A stretch of DNA of 64,000 nucleotides from Klebsiella aerogenes (lineage in GTDB: Bacteria; Pseudomonadota; Gammaproteobacteria; Enterobacterales; Enterobacteriaceae), in the NCBI GenBank assembly GCA_029027985.1, contig CP119076.1, positions 2,170,001-2,234,000 on the forward strand, in the 5' to 3' direction. Positions 60,572 through 64,000 of this stretch are shown in pieces. The translations under genes were made by a program, and so were the position numbers. Below the pieces are notes generated by a model, which made no database searches, had not been told where the DNA came from, and saw only the letters and a program-made list of their open reading frames with translations. Numbering within the stretch: the stretch's first letter is position 1; the number at the start of each line of letters is the position of its first letter.

Positions 60572-60979
60572 TTAATTGCCGAGACCTTTCCCGGCATCTT
60601 TCTCTTCGATAAGCTCGATTTTGTAGCCGTCCGGATCTTCAACGAACGCGATAACCGTGCTGCCGCCTTTCACCGGGCCAGCTTCGCGGGTGACGTTGCC
60701 GCCGTTCTGGCGAATACGTTCGCAGGCTTCTGCCGCGTTGTCGACGCTCAGCGCGATGTGACCGTATGCGCTGCCGAGTTCGTATTGATCCACGCCCCAG
60801 TTATAGGTCAGCTCAATAACCGCGGTATCGCTCTCTTCGCCGTAGCCGACGAAAGCCAGCGAGTATTTATACTCAGGGTTTTCGCTGGTGCGCAGCAGCT
60901 TCATGCCCAGGACGTTGGTGTAAAACTCGATAGAACGTTGCAGGTCGCCAACGCGTAGCATGGTGTGAAGTAAGCGCAT
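60572..60979 (-). CDS. gloA: Lactoylglutathione lyase (glyoxalase I)
   Basis: 135 residues, equal to E. coli GloA, from the ATG at 60979 ([20 protein letters not shown]). Metal ligands are His5, Glu in VIELTYNWG near 56, His in YGHIALSVD near 74 and Glu near 122. It detoxifies methylglyoxal as its glutathione adduct using nickel. It follows nemA, which also deals with electrophiles; in E. coli nemR-nemA-gloA are co-transcribed, and the spacing here (78 bp) fits. Confidence 0.96.
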   Translation of the reverse strand: MRLLHTMLRVGDLQRSIEFYTNVLGMKLLRTSENPEYKYSLAFVGYGEESDTAVIELTYNWGVDQYELGSAYGHIALSVDNAAEACERIRQNGGNVTREAGPVKGGSTVIAFVEDPDGYKIELIEEKDAGKGLGN

Positions 60980-61057
60980 AATATCCCCTATGCAGTTTGT
61001 TTGGTACATCAGAGTCTTGAGTATAGCGGCGATGGTACGCCGCTATCAATGGAGGGA

Positions 61058-62155
61058 TTACAGCGTCGGATAATCGGTATAACCTTCCGCGCCGCCGCCG
61101 TAGAAGCTTTCCGGGCGCTGCGGGTTCAGCGCCGCTTTTTTCTGCAGACGCGCGACCAGATCCGGGTTGGCGATGTAATCGCGGCCAAAGGCCACGGCAT
61201 CGATCAGCCCTTTGTTGATAAGGTCGTTGGCTTTTTCCACCGTATAGGCGCCTGCGCCGATAATCGCGCCAGGGAAGCGGTCACGAACTTTTTGGCGGAA
61301 CGCGTCGCTGTATGGCTGGCCGCCAGCCCAGTCCGGTTCGGACATATGCAGATAGGCGATACCACGTTTAGCCAGCTGTTCAATCAGATACAGCGCATCG
61401 GCTTCTTCGTCAGGGCCGTTATCGACGTTCTGGAAACTGCCAATCGGCGACACGCGGATACCGATACGGTCAGCGCTCCACTCTTTGCTTACGGCGTCGA
61501 CGACGTCGAGCACCAGGCGAGCGCGATTCTCCACGCTGCCGCCGTACTGGTCGGTACGCTGGTTAGAGGATGGCGACAGGAACTGGTGCAGCAGATATCC
61601 GTGCGCGGAGTGCAGTTCAACCAGATCGAAACCAGCATCGCGGGCGTTGCCTACCGCCTGGCGGAAATCGTCAACGATCCCCGGGATTTCGCTGGTCTCC
61701 AGCGCGCGCGGCATGGAGGTATCGGCGCGAATCGCGTGCCCGTTTTCATCGCGCAGGGAGGTGCGGGTGCCAGCGCTCAGCGCCGATGGCGCCACCGGCG
61801 CCGCGCCACCTGGCTGCAGACTGTTATGCGAAATACGCCCGGTGTGCCACAGTTGGACGGCAATATGGCCGTTTTCAGCATGTACCCCAGCAGTGATTTT
61901 CTGCCATGCGGCGATTTGTTCAGGGCTGTGCAGGCCCGGCGCGCCGGCATAACCTTTCGCCTGAGCGGAAATCTGCGTCGCTTCGGAGATAATCAACCCG
62001 GAGCTGGCGCGCTGGCGATAGTATTCCGCCATCAGCGGAGTAGGGATGTCGCCTGGCTCGATGCTGCGCAGACGCGTCAGCGGCGCCATGAATACGCGAT
62101 TAGGTACGGTAATCGCACCTACTTTCAATGGGTTGAACAATTTGGATTCCGACAT
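61058..62155 (-). CDS. nemA: N-ethylmaleimide reductase (Old Yellow Enzyme)
   Basis: 365 residues, equal to E. coli NemA. FMN-dependent TIM barrel: [12 protein letters not shown] near the start, the substrate-binding His-x2-Asn-like pair in [33 protein letters not shown] and the phosphate-binding C-terminal [12 protein letters not shown]. It reduces activated double bonds, nitro compounds and quinones with NADPH. Second gene of the nemR operon. Confidence 0.95.
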   Translation of the reverse strand: MSESKLFNPLKVGAITVPNRVFMAPLTRLRSIEPGDIPTPLMAEYYRQRASSGLIISEATQISAQAKGYAGAPGLHSPEQIAAWQKITAGVHAENGHIAVQLWHTGRISHNSLQPGGAAPVAPSALSAGTRTSLRDENGHAIRADTSMPRALETSEIPGIVDDFRQAVGNARDAGFDLVELHSAHGYLLHQFLSPSSNQRTDQYGGSVENRARLVLDVVDAVSKEWSADRIGIRVSPIGSFQNVDNGPDEEADALYLIEQLAKRGIAYLHMSEPDWAGGQPYSDAFRQKVRDRFPGAIIGAGAYTVEKANDLINKGLIDAVAFGRDYIANPDLVARLQKKAALNPQRPESFYGGGAEGYTDYPTL

Positions 62156-62207
62156 AATGGCTCCTGAGTAGACCGGTCGTCTTGTAACCTGTTAAATAAA
62201 AGCGCCT

Positions 62208-62807
62208 TTAAATCGCAGGCGCTGCAATGATCTGTTTGGCGTGGGCAAGGGCGCTTTCCAGCGGCGTTGCGCTACGCGTAATTTTGGCCTGCAGATTGGC
62301 GCCGAGCCACAGTGAATACAGCACCTGCGACAGGGTGATGGCGTCGCCATCAAACTGCAGACTGCCTTCCCGGCGGCCTTTCTCCAGCGCTTCGCCCAGT
62401 AGAGCGATAATCTGGCTGGCGCCTTTATCCATCGCGGTACGCATATCTTCCGACAGGTCGCAGACTTCCGCCGATAGCTTAACGGTTAGACAGCCGCTGA
62501 TCATGCCCTGCTGGTAAAACTGATTCAGCGTGTGCTGGTAATAGGCCAGCAGGCGATCGCGATAGTTGCCTTCTCCGTGATCGAAGTGCTCGACCAGATG
62601 CTGCAGATATCCGGTGTAGTGATGTTCGAGCAGCGTGACGCCGAAGGCTTCTTTGGAGCGAAAGTAATGATAGAAAGAGCCCTTAGGCACTTCCGCCGTT
62701 TTCAAAAGTTCGCTTAAACCCATTCCGGTAAAACCACGATGCATGCACAACTGCTCGCCGGTGGCCAGAATATGTTCTCGGGTATCGCATTCGCTATGTC
62801 TGTTCAT
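62208..62807 (-). CDS. nemR: Electrophile/bleach-sensing TetR repressor NemR
   Basis: 199 residues from the ATG at 62807 (MNRHSECDTREHILATGEQL), matching E. coli length; a start three codons earlier is possible. TetR helix-turn-helix GLSELLKTAEVPKGSFYHYF. The redox cysteine region ISGCLTVKLSAEVCDLSEDM keeps both Cys106 and Cys116, and the partner lysine is in NLQAKITRS near 175. It represses nemR-nemA-gloA until N-chloramines, hypochlorite, quinones or methylglyoxal modify it. Its operator overlaps the upstream region. Confidence 0.96.
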   Translation of the reverse strand: MNRHSECDTREHILATGEQLCMHRGFTGMGLSELLKTAEVPKGSFYHYFRSKEAFGVTLLEHHYTGYLQHLVEHFDHGEGNYRDRLLAYYQHTLNQFYQQGMISGCLTVKLSAEVCDLSEDMRTAMDKGASQIIALLGEALEKGRREGSLQFDGDAITLSQVLYSLWLGANLQAKITRSATPLESALAHAKQIIAAPAI

Positions 62808-62821
62808 GCGGCTCACTGTAG

Positions 62822-62837
62822 TAGACCGATTGGTCTA
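62822..62837. promoter_or_regulatory. NemR operator
   Basis: TAGACCGATTGGTCTA is a near-perfect dyad (TAGACC/GGTCTA) just upstream of nemR and matches the E. coli NemR box (TAGACCGGTCGGTCTA) except in the centre. Confidence 0.85.
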
Positions 62838-62945
62838 ATGCAAGCAAAATGATCGCCGTTCATGGTTAGCAGAGGTAACAAAAGTTGCGCACTGGCGATG
62901 AAACGTCTTCAATGAGAGACAGAGAGAACGAACAGGAGAGCGGTG

Positions 62946-63185
62946 GTGGCAGAGCAGCTGGAGTTTTTCCCGGTACAAAGTCCGTGCCGGGGAATTTGTC
63001 AGTCCGACGATCGCGGTTATTGCCGTGGCTGCTTTCGCAGCCGTGATGAGCGTTTCAACTGGCAAAAAATGAGCGATGCGCAGAAACAAGATGTTCTGCG
63101 TCTGTGTCGCCAGCGTCTGCTGCGTAAAATTCGCTCGACTAAGCAGGAGCCAGCGGAAGAACCGCAGCAACCCTCACTGTTTTAA
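62946..63185 (+). CDS. ydhL: YdhL, DUF1289 small Cys-rich protein
   Basis: 79 residues from the GTG at 62946 (VAEQLEFFPVQSPCRGICQSDDRGYCRGCFRSRDE), aligning with E. coli YdhL; GAG-rich ribosome site upstream. The DUF1289 motif SPCxxICxxD...CxGCxRxxxE suggests a bound metal or iron-sulfur cluster. Function unknown. It is divergent from nemR and 48 bp before ydhF, with which it may be co-transcribed. Confidence 0.9.
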   Translation: MAEQLEFFPVQSPCRGICQSDDRGYCRGCFRSRDERFNWQKMSDAQKQDVLRLCRQRLLRKIRSTKQEPAEEPQQPSLF

Positions 63186-63233
63186 GGATAAATGTGCGTA
63201 TACTCAGAACACTTTTTTGTTGAGGAAGCGTTT

Positions 63234-64000
63234 ATGGTTCAGCGTATTGCTATGGCTCCGCAGGGGCCGGAATTTTCACGTTTTGTTATGGGCTACTGGC
63301 GTCTGATGGACTGGAATATGTCTGCCGAGTCGCTGGCGGGCTTTATTGAGCAGCACCTGGATCTGGGGATTACCACCGTCGACCACGCCGATATTTACGG
63401 CGATTATCGGTGTGAAGCCACTTTTGGCGAAGCGTTGAAACGCGTGCCGCATCTGCGTAGCCGTATGGAAATTGTCAGCAAATGCGGGATTGCGACCAAA
63501 GCGCGCGCGGAAAACGCGATTGGCCACTATATTACCGACCGCGACCACATTATCCTCAGCGCCGAACAATCTCTGCGTAATCTGGCGACCGATCATCTCG
63601 ATCTCCTGCTGATCCACCGCCCGGATCCGTTGATGGATGCCGATGACGTCGCTGAAGCCTTTATGGCCCTGCATCATAGCGGGAAGGTGCGCCATTTTGG
63701 CGTCTCTAACTTTACGCCTGCGCAGTTTACGTTATTGCAATCGCGTCTGCCGTTCACCCTGGCGACTAACCAGGTTGAGTTGTCGCCGGTACATCAGCCG
63801 CTGTTGCTTGACGGCACCCTTGATCAACTGCAGCAGTTGCGTATTCGTCCTATGGCCTGGTCCTGTCTCGGCGGCGGGCGCCTGTTCAACGAAGAGAGCT
63901 TCCAGCCGCTGCGCGACGAACTGGCGCAAGTGGCTCAGGAACTTAATGCCGAAAGCATCGAACAGGTCGTGTATGCCTGGGTGCTGCGCCTGCCGTCAAA
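63234..64000 (+). CDS. ydhF: Aldo/keto reductase YdhF (3' end cut by window)
   Basis: The first 255 residues of about 298. AKR fold: start MVQRIAMAPQGPEFSRFVMGYWRLMDW, catalytic Asp and Tyr in TTVDHADIYGDY near 50-55, Lys in EIVSKCGI near 83, His in LLLIHRPDPLM near 128. The reading frame is open to the last base. Predicted NADPH-dependent oxidoreductase; natural substrate unknown. Gene order ydhL-ydhF is as in E. coli. Confidence 0.92.
   Translation, partial: MVQRIAMAPQGPEFSRFVMGYWRLMDWNMSAESLAGFIEQHLDLGITTVDHADIYGDYRCEATFGEALKRVPHLRSRMEIVSKCGIATKARAENAIGHYITDRDHIILSAEQSLRNLATDHLDLLLIHRPDPLMDADDVAEAFMALHHSGKVRHFGVSNFTPAQFTLLQSRLPFTLATNQVELSPVHQPLLLDGTLDQLQQLRIRPMAWSCLGGGRLFNEESFQPLRDELAQVAQELNAESIEQVVYAWVLRLPS

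Overview
The window is chromosomal DNA of a member of the Enterobacteriaceae, most likely Klebsiella, Raoultella or a close relative. The right-hand part (about 46.6-64 kb) has the gene order of the Escherichia coli 37-min region read in reverse: tRNA-Val genes, mdtK, ribE, cfa, punC/punR, purR, ynhF, ydhP, sodB, mepH, grxD, rnt, gloA, nemA, nemR, ydhL, ydhF. The left part carries accessory metabolism typical of Klebsiella-type genomes: ketone-body use, a PQQ dehydrogenase and a CAT-like acetyltransferase. Genus assignment is an inference from gene content and REP-type repeats, not a measured identity.

Layout. 1-557: end of a cytochrome c maturation gene (ccmH). 558-1510: an array of nine 107-bp REP/BIME-like units. 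1516-8289: a (R)-3-hydroxybutyrate/acetoacetate operon (dehydrogenase, GntP-type permease, 3-hydroxyacyl-CoA dehydrogenase, thiolase, two CoA-transferase subunits) with a divergent LysR regulator. 8322-12418: a 46-residue Cys-containing acidic protein, a VirK/YbjX-family gene and a membrane PQQ dehydrogenase. 12502-13146: a CAT-fold acetyltransferase.

13.4-40.4 kb is the centrepiece: a purine/urate degradation island. It holds an unusual molybdenum hydroxylase with fused Mo and FAD domains plus a separate 2Fe-2S subunit; the selenoprotein formate dehydrogenase fdhF (in-frame UGA and SECIS); the urate permease uacT; the reductase ygfT/uacF and a HycB-like ferredoxin; ssnA and ygfK; the selenium/molybdenum maturation genes mocA, yqeC and yqeB; the terminal operon ygeW-ygeX-ygeY-hyuA-yqeA; and the sigma-54 activator ygeV. 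I can read sigma-54 (-24/-12) promoters in front of the xdh fusion, uacT, ygfK and ygeW, so the island looks like one YgeV/RpoN regulon. In E. coli fdhF lies far from the urate genes; here it sits in the same apparent transcription unit as uacT, which physically joins formate oxidation, urate import and ring opening. Expected flow, from published work on these families: urate in through UacT; electrons from formate (FdhF, possibly via the YgfS-like ferredoxin) to YgfT/YgfK; ring opening by SsnA, HyuA and YgeY; carbamoyl transfer by YgeW; ATP from carbamate kinase YqeA; 2,3-diaminopropionate cleaved to pyruvate and ammonia by YgeX.

40.4-46.6 kb is a patchwork: beta-carbonic anhydrase, an alcohol dehydrogenase, a CMD-cupin fusion, a DUF1471 protein, small ORFs, a B3/B4-domain protein with a divergent XRE-cupin regulator, and two gene remnants. 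46.6-64 kb is conserved core: three tandem tRNA-Val(GAC) genes, a LOG-family gene, the asr-ydgU acid-shock pair, mdtK and so on. A perfect 253-bp tandem duplication with a 7-bp microhomology covers the 5' end of rnt. The last gene (ydhF) is cut by the window end.
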